This document shows, one piece after another, positions 21,077 to 30,806 of a stretch of DNA of 64,000 nt. The DNA is taken from NCBI GenBank assembly GCA_030949565.1, contig JAUZSK010000001.1, positions 1 to 64,000 on the forward strand, written 5' to 3'. The stretch is from Enterobacterales bacterium. Lineage in GTDB: Bacteria > Pseudomonadota > Gammaproteobacteria > Enterobacterales > Kangiellaceae. Every line of letters begins with the position of its first letter. Position 1 is the first letter of the stretch. The translations under genes were made by a program, and so were the position numbers. The notes under the pieces are model-generated. The model was not told the DNA's origin. It searched no databases and was given only the letters and a program-made list of their open reading frames with translations.

Positions 21077-21975
21077 CTACTTGCCCTTTGAGTGCTTTTG
21101 TAAGCTTTCAGCTAGCACTTTAATGGCTTTTTTACGTGGAAAACTGGCTCGCCAAGCTAACACAATACGCCTTTGAGGAACGGGGTCAGTGAAAGGACGG
21201 GAATCAAGTCCAGGGTAATCGGCTTGCTTAGCCAAGGCGGTAATCGGCATCACCGTGATACCCATTTTCATCGCTACCATATGACGAATCGTCTCTAAAG
21301 AACTACCGACCACCCAACTTTCATTGCCCGATTGGGGCGATAAACATTGTGGGCAGGCGGCAATCACTTGGTCACGAAAACAATTACCCTTGCCGAGCAT
21401 TAATAGCTCATTGGTTTTGATATCATTAATGGATATTTCGGACTTTTTAGAAAAAGGGTGGCTATCATAAAACAAGGAAATAAAGTCCTCGGTATAGATT
21501 TCCATGGTTTCCAATGCGGGGTCGAAAAAAGGCAAGGCTAAAACGGCTACATCGATTTCAGCTTGAAGTAATTTACGCCGCAGGTTTTCGGTGTAGTCCT
21601 CGTCAATATGTAGCGGCATTTGTGGGTATTTATGGCGTAAAATAGGGATCAGTGAGGGGAAAAGATAAGGACCCACGGTAAAGATAGCACCTAACCGAAT
21701 AATACCGGCTAATGGATCTCGTTTTTTATGTTTTAGGTAGCCGAGTTGAGCCACTTCATCCAACACTTTTTGCGCCTGCTGCGCCACAGACTCACCATCT
21801 GGCGTGATTTCAATATTGCGTTTACCACGCTTAAAAATGGTGATACCGAGTTCATCTTCCAGTTTTTTAATGGCGATACTTAGGGAAGGCTGACTAATGT
21901 TGCACATCTCCGCCGCTTTACTAAAGTGTTTGGCTTTGGCAACCGCCACTACATAACGAATTCATTTAAAGTCAT
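21077..21975 (-). CDS. oxyR: OxyR-type LysR regulator (frame break at N-terminus)
   Basis: LysR-family peroxide sensor of about 300 residues. The helix-turn-helix (HFSKAAEMCNISQPSLSIA, i.e. AAEMCNISQPSLS) is N-terminal, followed by the inducer domain. The two redox cysteines are present with OxyR spacing: GNCFRDQVIAAC, nine residues apart, matching E. coli C199/C208. The ATG at 21975 begins MTLNEF; one base seems missing at about 21957-21962, after which the frame reads YVVAVAKAKHFSK. It probably activates catalase/peroxidase genes under H2O2. recG lies 77 bp downstream on the same strand. Confidence 0.88.
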
Positions 21976-22155
21976 AGTTATTAAATACCAAAAGTTATTT
22001 TCTATATCATAAAACTATAACCAGCTGGGTGCAATGGGAAATTAGTATGCAAATCCTAATGCTGTTCCTGCTGGCAATGAATGACGCTGGGTTTCGCCAG
22101 CTCAACCGCAACCTACCAAAGTGCCTTTACAATCTAGCTCACGCTATACTTGACA

Positions 22156-22243
22156 GAGATTACCGCGTCGTTCCTCCTCGTAATGACAGGGCTGGTGGAG
22201 AAGATGCCGGTCATTGCGAGAAGCGCAGCGACGTGGCAATCTC
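22156..22243. repeat. REPIN-like inverted pair
   Basis: Two about 33-bp arms (22156-22187 and 22210-22243), roughly reverse complements (GAGATTACCGCGTCG ... CGACGTGGCAATCTC), separated by 22 bp. The GTCATTGCGAG...GCAATCTC motif is a widespread dispersed bacterial repeat. The gap 21976-22474 holds no convincing gene besides this and the rpsO promoter. Confidence 0.7.
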
Positions 22244-22371
22244 CTCAACACTAATAAGCTGTTTTTACTGGTTTTTCTGCCGTTTATCAGGTGTAAAAAG
22301 CTAAATAAAGGCTTTTTATCCGATTTACCCGCCTAAACCGGCTAAAACACTGATTATTGTTAGCCTTAAGC

Positions 22372-22400
22372 TTGCTTGAAACCTAGCCCTGCTGTACAAT
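22372..22400 (+). promoter_or_regulatory. Probable sigma70 promoter of rpsO
   Basis: TTGCTT and TACAAT with a 17-bp spacer, about 75 bp before the rpsO start. The leader between them contains a GTAGC/GCTAC hairpin that might take part in S15 autoregulation, which is inference only. Confidence 0.5.
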
Positions 22401-22474
22401 CTCGCCCGTCTTGGTGTAGCTGAATTAGTGATTGGCTACGCTTGTTTTTAGTTTACTACTATTTGGAGTATTTA

Positions 22475-22744
22475 ATGTCACTAAGCGCAGAAGCAAAAGC
22501 AAAAATTGTCAGTGAATATGGTCGAGGCGAAGGCGATACAGGATCACCTGAAGTACAGGTAGCTCTTCTATCTCATCAAATCAATCATCTTCAAGGCCAC
22601 TTTAAAGAACACATCCATGATCATCATTCCCGTCGCGGACTTTTGAGAATGGTTAGCCAGCGTCGGAAATTACTCGATTATTTAAAAGGTAAGGATGTCA
22701 CACGATATACTACTTTGATCGGACAACTCGGTTTACGTCGCTAG
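22475..22744 (+). CDS. rpsO: Ribosomal protein S15
   Basis: 89 residues, the standard length. It binds 16S rRNA early in 30S assembly. Recognisable segments are [35 protein letters not shown] and [12 protein letters not shown]. The start at 22475 has TTGGAG 6 nt upstream; an in-frame start at 22442 is too far upstream and not conserved. It is followed by a strong terminator and then pnp, the usual order. Confidence 0.98.
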   Translation: MSLSAEAKAKIVSEYGRGEGDTGSPEVQVALLSHQINHLQGHFKEHIHDHHSRRGLLRMVSQRRKLLDYLKGKDVTRYTTLIGQLGLRR

Positions 22745-22757
22745 TCGCAGGCTAAGT

Positions 22758-22785
22758 AAAAAAGGGGCTTTTTGCCCCTTTTTTG
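22758..22785 (+). terminator. Terminator between rpsO and pnp
   Basis: AAAAAGGGGC/GCCCCTTTTTT stem with T-rich loop and T-run. Some read-through into pnp is usual at this locus. Confidence 0.9.
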
Positions 22786-22879
22786 TGTATTAAAAAGCGA
22801 CATACATATACAGGCTTAGGTTATTCTATTGAGGTTTTCTACAAGACATCAACTGAATAGTCTGAGCATATATAAACCT

Positions 22880-22921
22880 TTGAATGATTAAGCGAGCTAA
22901 GAAGTCTCCATAATCATTCAA
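22880..22921 (+). promoter_or_regulatory. Long inverted repeat in the pnp leader
   Basis: TTGAATGATTA (22880-22890) and TAATCATTCAA (22911-22921) are perfect complements over 11 bp with a 20-nt loop, ending 22 nt before the pnp ATG. In E. coli a leader hairpin here is cut by RNase III and lets PNPase repress its own mRNA; this is the likely counterpart. Confidence 0.65.
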
Positions 22922-22942
22922 TTTACCATTTAAGGAAAACAA

Positions 22943-25093
22943 ATGAATCCTATCAAAAAGTCATTTCAATATGGCAGCAGAACAGTCACATTAGAAACCG
23001 GTGAAATCGCTCGACAAGCTTCCGGTTGCGTAATCATCGACGTAGAAGGTACCACTGTTTTAGTATCGACCGTTGGCAAAAAAGAAATGCGCGAAGGACA
23101 AGCCTTTTTCCCATTGACGGTTAACTATCAAGAGAAACGCTACGCAGCGGGTAAAATCCCAAGCGGTTTTTTCAAGCGTGAAAATCGTCCTTCTGACGGT
23201 GAGACCTTAACTGCGCGTCTAATCGACCGTCCTTTACGCCCTTTATTCCCTAAAGGTTTTATGAATGAAGTACAGATCGTTTGTACCGTTATTTCTGTCA
23301 ACCCACAAGTTGATCCTCAACTCGTCGCACTACTCGGTGCATCAGCCTCTTTAGCCGTTTCTGGTCTTCCTTTTAATGGACCGGTTGGCGCAGCCAGAGT
23401 CGGTTATAAAAACGGCGAATACATGCTCAATGGTAGCCTTGATGAAATGGCAGACTCAGAACTCGATTTAGCGGTAGCCGGTACTGAAAATGCTGTATTA
23501 ATGGTTGAATCTGAAGCCAAAGAGCTTTCTGAATCGATCATGTTAGGCGCAGTTATGTTTGGTTTTGCAGAAATGCAAGTCGCTGTTAAGGCGATTAAAG
23601 AATTTGCCGCCGAAGTTAATACACCTAAGTGGGATTGGCAAGCGCCAGCAGAAAATACAGCGGTTATCGCTCAGGTTGAAGCCTCAGCAAAAGATGCCAT
23701 CACCGAAGCTTATGCCATTGCCGATAAATTGGCTCGTCAAGACAAGCTCTCAGAAATCAAACAAGCCACCGTCGCCTCACTGGTTACCGATGCAGAAGAT
23801 TCTCCCAGCCTTGATGATGTTAAATCAGCCTTTTCTAAAACTGAAAAATCAGTGGTTCGTAATCGCGTAATTGCAGGTAACCCTCGAATTGATGGTCGTG
23901 AAAGCGATATGGTTCGTGCGCTTTATATTCGAACCGGTGTTTTACCAAGAACTCATGGTTCTGCTTTATTCACTCGTGGCGAAACTCAGGCGCTTGTCGT
24001 AGCAACGCTTGGAACCGAGCGTGATGGGCAAATCCATGATGGTTTATTTGGTGAATCGAAAGAAACCTTTATGCTACATTACAACTTCCCTCCCTATTGT
24101 GTTGGTGAAGCCGGTTTTATGGGTGCGCCTAAGCGCCGTGAAATTGGTCATGGTAAATTAGCCAAACGCGGTATGCAGGCGGTTATTCCTAATAAAGAAG
24201 ATTTCCCCTACACCATTCGTGTGGTTTCTGAAATCACTGAATCCAATGGTTCAAGTTCAATGGCTTCGGTTTGTGGTACTAGCTTGGCATTGATGGATGC
24301 CGGTGTTCCAGTGAAAGCGCCGGTAGCCGGTATTGCTATGGGTTTAGTTAAAGAAGGTGACCAATATGTGGTACTTTCTGATATCTTGGGTGATGAAGAT
24401 CATCTGGGCGACATGGACTTTAAAGTGGCCGGTACACAAGAAGGTATCACCGCATTGCAAATGGATATTAAAATCGAAGGTATCAACCAAGAAATTATGG
24501 AAAAAGCCTTGCATCAAGCCAAAGGTGGTCGTTTACATATTCTAAACACCATGAATGAAGCCATTGCTAAGCCTAACGAAGATATCTCTGAATACGCGCC
24601 AAGAATTACTTTGGTTAAAATTGATCCTCAGAAAATTGGTGATGTAATTGGTAAAGGCGGATCTACTATCCGCGCATTGACTGAAGAAACCGGCGCGACC
24701 ATTGAAATCGAAGAAGACGGTACAGTAAAAATTGCCGCGGTGGAAAAAGCCTCCGGTGATTTAGCCATTCAACGCATCAAAGAGTTAACAGAAGATGTTG
24801 AAGCCGGTAGAACCTATACAGGTAAAGTAGTCAAAATTGCTGATTTTGGTGCTTTTGTTGAGTTTATGGGTAATAAAACAGGTTTATTGCACATCTCTCA
24901 AATTGCCCATGAGCGGGTCAACAAGGTTGCCGATTACCTAACCGTTGGTCAAGATCTCGATGTCAAGGTACTTGAAGTCGATCGTCAAGGACGCATCCGA
25001 TTAAGCCGCAAGGTCTTGCTTGATCCACCAGCACCTGCGGCCGAAGCACCGGCTGCTGAAGATAAGCCGCAAGAGAGCAGTGACCAAAGTTAA
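22943..25093 (+). CDS. pnp: Polynucleotide phosphorylase
   Basis: 716 residues, complete. 3'-5' phosphorolytic exoribonuclease of mRNA turnover and a partner in the degradosome. It has two RNase PH-like cores ([43 protein letters not shown], here as [14 protein letters not shown]), the all-alpha linker, a KH domain ([15 protein letters not shown]) and an S1 domain ([15 protein letters not shown]). A short Ala/Pro/Glu tail follows. AAGGAAAA precedes the ATG. No frame break. Regulation probably goes through the leader hairpin. Confidence 0.98.
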   Translation: MNPIKKSFQYGSRTVTLETGEIARQASGCVIIDVEGTTVLVSTVGKKEMREGQAFFPLTVNYQEKRYAAGKIPSGFFKRENRPSDGETLTARLIDRPLRPLFPKGFMNEVQIVCTVISVNPQVDPQLVALLGASASLAVSGLPFNGPVGAARVGYKNGEYMLNGSLDEMADSELDLAVAGTENAVLMVESEAKELSESIMLGAVMFGFAEMQVAVKAIKEFAAEVNTPKWDWQAPAENTAVIAQVEASAKDAITEAYAIADKLARQDKLSEIKQATVASLVTDAEDSPSLDDVKSAFSKTEKSVVRNRVIAGNPRIDGRESDMVRALYIRTGVLPRTHGSALFTRGETQALVVATLGTERDGQIHDGLFGESKETFMLHYNFPPYCVGEAGFMGAPKRREIGHGKLAKRGMQAVIPNKEDFPYTIRVVSEITESNGSSSMASVCGTSLALMDAGVPVKAPVAGIAMGLVKEGDQYVVLSDILGDEDHLGDMDFKVAGTQEGITALQMDIKIEGINQEIMEKALHQAKGGRLHILNTMNEAIAKPNEDISEYAPRITLVKIDPQKIGDVIGKGGSTIRALTEETGATIEIEEDGTVKIAAVEKASGDLAIQRIKELTEDVEAGRTYTGKVVKIADFGAFVEFMGNKTGLLHISQIAHERVNKVADYLTVGQDLDVKVLEVDRQGRIRLSRKVLLDPPAPAAEAPAAEDKPQESSDQS

Positions 25094-25120
25094 TTTTAAA
25101 AATTAACCTTTTCAAACAAT

Positions 25121-25146
25121 AAAACCGCAAATTCTGCGGTTTTATT
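25121..25146. terminator. Terminator after pnp
   Basis: AAAACCGCA/TGCGGTTTT stem with flanking A- and T-runs; placed between convergent genes and probably bidirectional. Confidence 0.85.
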
Positions 25147-25180
25147 GTTTTTGGCGGTTGATCAATTAAGTTGCTAAACG

Positions 25181-26572
25181 TTAGATGCAATCTTTTAACA
25201 CCTGGATAGCGACTTCAATATCCTGCTGCTGAGTCTGCCAGTTACTTAAAGCGATTCTGATAATTTCTTGTCCTTGCCAAATTCCAGGGCTTAAAAATAA
25301 ACGGCCATCGGTATTGATCTTTTTAAGTAAGGCTTTGGTTTTTTGATCCATCTGAGATTGAGAAAGACCTTTCGCCGTGGGTCGAAACAAAATCACATTC
25401 ATTTGACAGGGATGCACTAGTTCATAGTCATCAGAATCATCAATCCAGTCGGCGAGTTGTTTGGCTAAATTGATATTCGATTCAACCCAGTCTTTTACAC
25501 TTTGTTTACCATAGGCTAACAATGAAAGCCAAACCGGTAAGGCTCGAAATCTGCGAGAATTTTCAACCCCTAACGACATAAAATCGGGTGTGGTGGATTC
25601 ATTCGCAAGGTAAGGCGCTGGAAGATCAAAACTTTGTTCGAGTAAATCACGATGCTGAGTTAAAAAAACACCGCAATCATAAGGTACATTCAACCATTTA
25701 TGACAATCTAATGTAATGCTATGCGCCTTTTCAATGCCTTTGGTTTTTCCCTCTGTCCCCATTACCACCCGTTCAAATAAACCAAAGGCAGCATCCACAT
25801 GCAACCATGCACCAAATTTTTGGCAAATACTTGCCACCGCGGCTAAGTCATCGAAATCGGTGGTGGTTACGGTGCCGGCACTAGCGATCACAATTTTGGC
25901 TTTGGCTGTTGACTGGGAAAGGCAAAACGCCAAATCATTAACATCCATCGCCTCTGAATCAGGTAAAGCCTTAATCGGATGAAACTGTTTTTGCCCTAAA
26001 CCACTCATACCGAGGCTTTTACACATACTGGCGTGTGGCGTGGTGGAAAATATATCAACATCCAACCCATAAACCCCTTGCTGCGCCACATTAATACCCT
26101 GCTTCAGCCCGGCAAATTGTCTGGCGCAACAAGCCGCTAAAAAATTGCTGGCGGTTGCTCCGGTGGTCATCAATCCTTGAAAGGTTTTTGGTAATTCAAA
26201 CAGCTCACATAACCATTCAATCGCTTGCAGTTCAATTAAAGAAGCAACCGAATCTCCGGCTTTATGCACATTTTGATCAAAGGTAGCCACCAGCCAATCA
26301 GCGAAAGTTGCAATCGGCGTGGCACCTCCAGTCACAAACCCCCAATAACGGGGGCCACGTGCGGCAGATAACTGTGGGATCACCTGTTGTTTTAACCGTT
26401 CAACGACTTCTGAAAAATCCAGCCCGCTATCGGATAGTGCTTGTGGTTTTAAATCGACTTTTAGCTTAGCCACCGTTTCATCATCAAGCCGATCAAAAAA
26501 CTGTTGGCTGATTTCGGTAAACGCATCAAAATAGACCTGCATATTTTGCCAATCGGAATTATGTGGATACAT
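25181..26572 (-). CDS. PLP-dependent amino-acid decarboxylase (group II)
   Basis: 463 residues of the aromatic-amino-acid/glutamate decarboxylase family. Recognisable: RGPRYWGFVTGGATPIA (start of the substrate loop), TTGATASNFLAACCARQ (phosphate binding), HASMCKSLGMSG, HVDAAFGLF (PLP ring Asp) and the Schiff-base lysine in LDCHKWLNVPYDCG. The C-terminal small domain is present. Substrate cannot be named; related proteins are variously annotated as aromatic-L-amino-acid or tyrosine decarboxylases, and some act as aldehyde synthases. It is a single gene, divergent from the MerC-like gene. Confidence 0.85.
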   Translation of the reverse strand: MYPHNSDWQNMQVYFDAFTEISQQFFDRLDDETVAKLKVDLKPQALSDSGLDFSEVVERLKQQVIPQLSAARGPRYWGFVTGGATPIATFADWLVATFDQNVHKAGDSVASLIELQAIEWLCELFELPKTFQGLMTTGATASNFLAACCARQFAGLKQGINVAQQGVYGLDVDIFSTTPHASMCKSLGMSGLGQKQFHPIKALPDSEAMDVNDLAFCLSQSTAKAKIVIASAGTVTTTDFDDLAAVASICQKFGAWLHVDAAFGLFERVVMGTEGKTKGIEKAHSITLDCHKWLNVPYDCGVFLTQHRDLLEQSFDLPAPYLANESTTPDFMSLGVENSRRFRALPVWLSLLAYGKQSVKDWVESNINLAKQLADWIDDSDDYELVHPCQMNVILFRPTAKGLSQSQMDQKTKALLKKINTDGRLFLSPGIWQGQEIIRIALSNWQTQQQDIEVAIQVLKDCI

Positions 26573-26684
26573 AAAAGACCTCTTTGTATTTTTTAGCCAA
26601 GCTTTGCTTGACCCTGAAGTTAGCTTTATAGTTTATACTCTTTGAATAACCAACTCGCTATTTAATCAGTAAAAGGTATTCACT

Positions 26685-27100
26685 ATGAGCAATCCAATCA
26701 ACTATATCACAGCCATTGGCGATAAATTAGGATCATTAGGATCGCTAACTGCGGCTATGGGCTGTTCCATGTGTTTTCCTGCTATCGCAACCTTAGGTGG
26801 GGCGCTAGGACTAAGTTTTTTAGGGCAATGGGAATGGTTTTTTATCAATACGCTTTTACCAATTTTTGCTTGGCTAACACTGATCATCCATGCCCTTAGT
26901 TGGTTTTCCCATCGGCGTTGGTTGAAAAGTCTGATTGGAATGGCGGGTCCTATTTTACTTTTGCTATCGCTTATCCTTGGTTTCAACATGGCTGGAGTGC
27001 AAAAGTCACCTATTCTGCTTTGGCACTTATGATTGGGGTTTCTATTTGGGATATTGTCTCTCGCTATAGAGACAAGAAGAAACCATCTCAACAGACCTAG
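26685..27100 (+). CDS. MerC-like small membrane protein (one frame break)
   Basis: About 138 residues with four predicted membrane helices. The GCSMCFPAIATLGGALGLSFLG segment (core MGCSMCFPAIATLGGA) matches the Cys pair and following helix of MerC mercury importers; the last helix reads TYSALALMIGVSIWDIV. MerC-domain proteins occur outside mer operons and may handle other soft metals. The frame changes at about 27000-27005 in a run of A, fitting one lost base. No merA or merR lies nearby. Confidence 0.75.
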
Positions 27101-27132
27101 ATGAAACCACTAATCTCAATTTTTCAAAACAA

Positions 27133-28759
27133 TTAAACCTTAAACTGCGCCACCAAAGAATTTAATTTGCCGGAAAGCTCCGCTACATGGGAACTCGCTT
27201 GATGGGTTTTACCAACGCCATCAGCGGTTTGATTGCCAAGGTCATTCATATTGGATAAATTGTTATCCACCACCTGAGCTACGGAAACCTGTTCTTTGAC
27301 GACTTCCAAGATTTCTGAGTTAACCTGTTTAATTTCCTCAAAAGCCTTACCAACATTGGTTAAAGATAGTTCCGCCTTACCTGCGTGTTCGACGGTATCA
27401 GTGGCCTGTGTACGACCTTTTTTCCATGACTTCGGCGGCATTTGAGGTAGAGGTCTGGAAACGGTCGATAATCTGCTCGATTTCTTGTGTTGACTCTTGA
27501 GTTTTTGCTGCCAGTGATCGGACTTCGTCTGCCACCACCGCAAAACCACGCCCCATTTCACCTGCTCTTGCAGCTTCAATCGCCGCATTAAGTGCCAAAA
27601 GATTAGTTTGATCGGCAATTGATTTAATCACATCCAGCACGGTGCCAATGCTATTACTATCCTGTTTTAAGTTTTCGATGGTGTCATAGGATTGTTCCAC
27701 ACTTTCAGCTAATGAGTTAATTGATGAAACTGTTTTTTGTAAAACCATTCTTCCATTGTCGGAATGACCGCGAGCTTGTTGCATTATTGCTGAGGCTTTT
27801 TCAGTGGCACTGGAGATATTACTCACCGTTTCACCCAAACGGTTCATTTCAATCGAAACCACTTGAGTTTCTTCATGCTGTTGAGTTATGCCCTGTTGAC
27901 TAATCCCTGACATATCCTGCATTTCTTCCGCCGCTGTAGTCAACTGGTGGGTTGATTGAGTAATATCTTGTAAGATTGATTGCAACTTTTCAACAAAGGC
28001 ATTAAATGCAATAGAGAGATCGGCTATTTCATCACTACCTTTGACCACTAATCGCTTGGTTAGATCACCCCGTCCAGTCGCCATCTCAACCAGTGATTGA
28101 TTAATCCGATCAACGTTAGACACAATGGCACGAGAAATCGCTAGCCCGGTAAACAATAAAAATAACGATGTAGCGACACCAACAATTAAGCTCACCACTA
28201 AAGCAGACTGAGTTGATTCGGTGGTTGCAATTAATTTTTCAGTAAACAATTGGTGATAGGACTTAGAAAAGGACGCTAAACTATCATGGGTCTGGTCATA
28301 ACTCTTATTAATGGCTTCAATTTTTTGCCCAATAGTGGAAAAATCAACGGTTTCATCAATCATACTTTCAGTGAGCGCGAAAGCCAGCTTAAAATACTGT
28401 TTATAGCTTTTAAGAAACACAGGTAACTGGTTTTCAACATTATTTGGATTTGTTTTAAGGAGGTTTAGAATTTGAGATTCTTGCAGTTCTATTTGTTGGT
28501 CGATTTCTTGGGCCGCGTCAAGATATGATGTTTCTCCAAGACCCGCGGCATCGGTGAATTTTTGTTTTAGGTTTTCCAGCAGAATAATAGCCTTATCGGT
28601 ATGCTCCAAAATGGGATAATAGATATTTTCAATAGCATTTAAACTTTCTTGATTGGCATTGGAAACTGAATAATAGTAGCCCACATTTAATACAAAGCCT
28701 AAGATGCCTACTGACACAATGGCCATTAATTTATGCCCTAGTTTAATGCCTTTTTTCAT
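27133..28759 (-). CDS. Methyl-accepting chemotaxis protein (one frame break)
   Basis: About 540 residues: N-terminal membrane helix ([20 protein letters not shown]), periplasmic four-helix-type sensor (residues 35-185), second helix ([19 protein letters not shown]), HAMP ([22 protein letters not shown], core GRGDLTKRL), and the signalling domain with [22 protein letters not shown]. No C-terminal NWETF pentapeptide. The frame changes at about 27414-27422 in a T-run on the + strand (NAAEVMEK / GRTQATD), one extra base. Ligand unknown. The sensor resembles that of the larger receptor at 33091-35999. Confidence 0.88.
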
Positions 28760-29010
28760 CCGTCTCGCCTCAAATCCTAAATCGTTTATATCTGTATATT
28801 ATTTTAATATAGACCTTTTTGACGAAAAATAAATGCAAAATAGCGATTTTCAAACAACTACATGGCTATTTATTGCGCAAATATTTGCGATTTTGCTTAT
28901 TTGAACTAGTCTTTTAACTGGATGATCCTATTTTTAAGCCCTAGTGGGCAGGTTCTGTCATCCATCGACAACAAATTAACAAACCAACATCGGAATCTCA
29001 GGATAATATT

Positions 29011-29439
29011 ATGCAAAAACATCTCAAAATTTTCGTCTTTGTTTGCTTATTTTCCACGCAGGCAGCAAGCGTGACCGCTGGCGAAATTGCAGTAATAGCC
29101 AACAAGGATTTAAGTATCAATTCTCTTAACATCAAGCAGGTCAAGAAACTATGGCTTAGTAAAATTAAAAAAGTTGGTGACTCTGGCAATCTGGTTCCAG
29201 TGGATGTCGATCCAAGTTCAGCAAATTATTCCGCATTTTATAAGAAGGTGGCCAAAAAGAACCCAGCTCAAATTAAACTCTATTGGAGTAAACAAATGTT
29301 TAGCGGTAAAAACTTTCCCGCAAAACGCTTATCAGATGATGACAGCATTATCGAATGGGTCAGTAGCAATAAAAATGCAATTGGTTATATCAGTGCCGAT
29401 AAGGTAACTGATTCTGTTAAAGTGCTTGGCACATTTTAA
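29011..29439 (+). CDS. Periplasmic phosphate-binding-like (PBP) protein
   Basis: 142 residues with a signal peptide ending near ASVTAG. It is much shorter than PstS and corresponds to one lobe-like PBP domain: IAVIANKDLSINSL, QVKKLWLSKIKKVG, YWSKQMFSGKNFPAK and the C-terminal IIEWVSSNKNAIGYISAD, all typical of small PstS-like proteins. No ABC permease or ATPase follows. The porin gene starts 12 bp downstream, so the two may work together in uptake or sensing of an anion. Confidence 0.75.
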   Translation: MQKHLKIFVFVCLFSTQAASVTAGEIAVIANKDLSINSLNIKQVKKLWLSKIKKVGDSGNLVPVDVDPSSANYSAFYKKVAKKNPAQIKLYWSKQMFSGKNFPAKRLSDDDSIIEWVSSNKNAIGYISADKVTDSVKVLGTF

Positions 29440-29451
29440 AGGATGAACAAA

Positions 29452-30563
29452 ATGAAAATGATTAAACAGACGATTCCCTCTTTAACTTTAGCTTTATCCT
29501 TTGCCCTTTCCGCACCGGCTCAAGCGGTGGATTTTACTCTCTTCGGCAGTGCTGGATATAGTGGTAGCTCCGAAGCTGGTACTAATGATGGCTTTGCTCT
29601 TGGCCCACTGGATTTTTACGCCACCACCCAACTAGACGATAAAACCAGAGGCTTTGTTGAATACGTGTTTGAAAATGGTGGAGATGGGCTAGTCACCGAC
29701 TTAGAGCGAGTATGGGTCGCCAGAGAACTCAATGACTCTATGACACTCGGTATTGGACGCTTTCATAGTCCATTAGGTAGCTGGAACCGCACATACCATC
29801 ATGGTGCTTATATGCAAAACACCATTAGCCGTCCGTTCTTTTTAGATTTTGAAGATGGTGCAGCCGGTGTGCTTCCGGTTCATGTGGTTGGCTTAATGTC
29901 ATGGGGTGAAATTCCTGTTAGCTGGGGCAGTATTTCCTATGAAGCCTTTATATCCAATGGCCCTTCGATTGACAGTGATGGTGGACTTTCCGTCACACCA
30001 GATAATAAACCTGAAATTGGGATTGGTGATGCCGGTGACAGTAATAGTAATAAGGCCATTGGGGGCGAGTCTCTTTGGCTGATGAAGATGCCACAATGGA
30101 AGGTAGTTTCTTCTTTTATTCAGGTAAAATAGGCGAAGCCGGAACAGGTATTAATTTCGCCAACATTAATACCGGAGATGACTTGATTGATCAGCTTATC
30201 ACGGGTGTTGACGCTAGCTGGGATATCGACAGTTTTAATATTGCTTTGGAATACTATTCATTTAATAATGATAGTCTAATTGCAGCGCAAGAAACCCACA
30301 CAGGAACGGCTTATTACCTACAAGGGACGTGGCAAGCCTCTGAATCAGTTAAAATCATTGTGCGTCAAGAAGAGCTTGATTTTGATAGCAATGACAATTA
30401 TTTTCAATTACTAGGTGCCTCTCCTGGCAGTAAGAGCCTCATCGCTTTGCGCTATGATTTAACAGAGACCAATGCTTTAAAATTTGAATTTAATCGGTCA
30501 ACACCTGCCATCGGTAGTTCAGAAACATCTTTTGCCGTAGAATGGGCGTTTTTAATGTTTTAA
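29452..30563 (+). CDS. Porin-like outer-membrane beta-barrel (one frame break)
   Basis: About 370 residues when joined. Signal peptide (SLTLALSFALSAPAQAVD) then a series of amphipathic strands (FVEYVFENGGDGLVTDLERVWV, GIGRFHSPLGSWN, YYLQGTWQASESVKI) ending in the C-terminal strand SFAVEWAFLMF, typical of trimeric porins. The start at 29452 is preferred: AAAGGA lies 8 nt upstream, whereas the ATG at 29443 abuts it. The frame changes near 30075-30080 in a T-run (GESL / ADEDATMEG), one lost base. A terminator follows. Confidence 0.75.
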
Positions 30564-30603
30564 TGTCGTTGAATGTTCTATATTGAGCCACTAGGGTGAT
30601 AAA

Positions 30604-30633
30604 AGAGAAGGTTAGTAACCTTCTCTTTTTTTT
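30604..30633 (+). terminator. Terminator after the porin
   Basis: AGAGAAGGTT/AACCTTCTCT stem with a 3-nt loop and eight T. Confidence 0.9.
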
Positions 30634-30806
30634 GAATTAACCCATCCAGTTCACATTTTAACCAGCAAAAAGGTCCGTTTATCGCTTAATCGCTGTCGGA
30701 GATTGCTATTACATTAGAAATATCTTATATATATTACATCATTTACACCAAAGGCTTCAATTTGTAGCAACCAACAATTGAAGAATTTAAAAAAGGAGTC
30801 AGCATT

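Noticed and set aside
22029-22304. 91-codon ORF upstream of rpsO
   Set aside because: It reads through a REPIN-like inverted pair and has no protein-like composition.
22395-22440. tRNA-like look of the GTAGC...GCTAC segment before rpsO
   Set aside because: Only one 5-bp stem; no D, anticodon or T arms can be formed.
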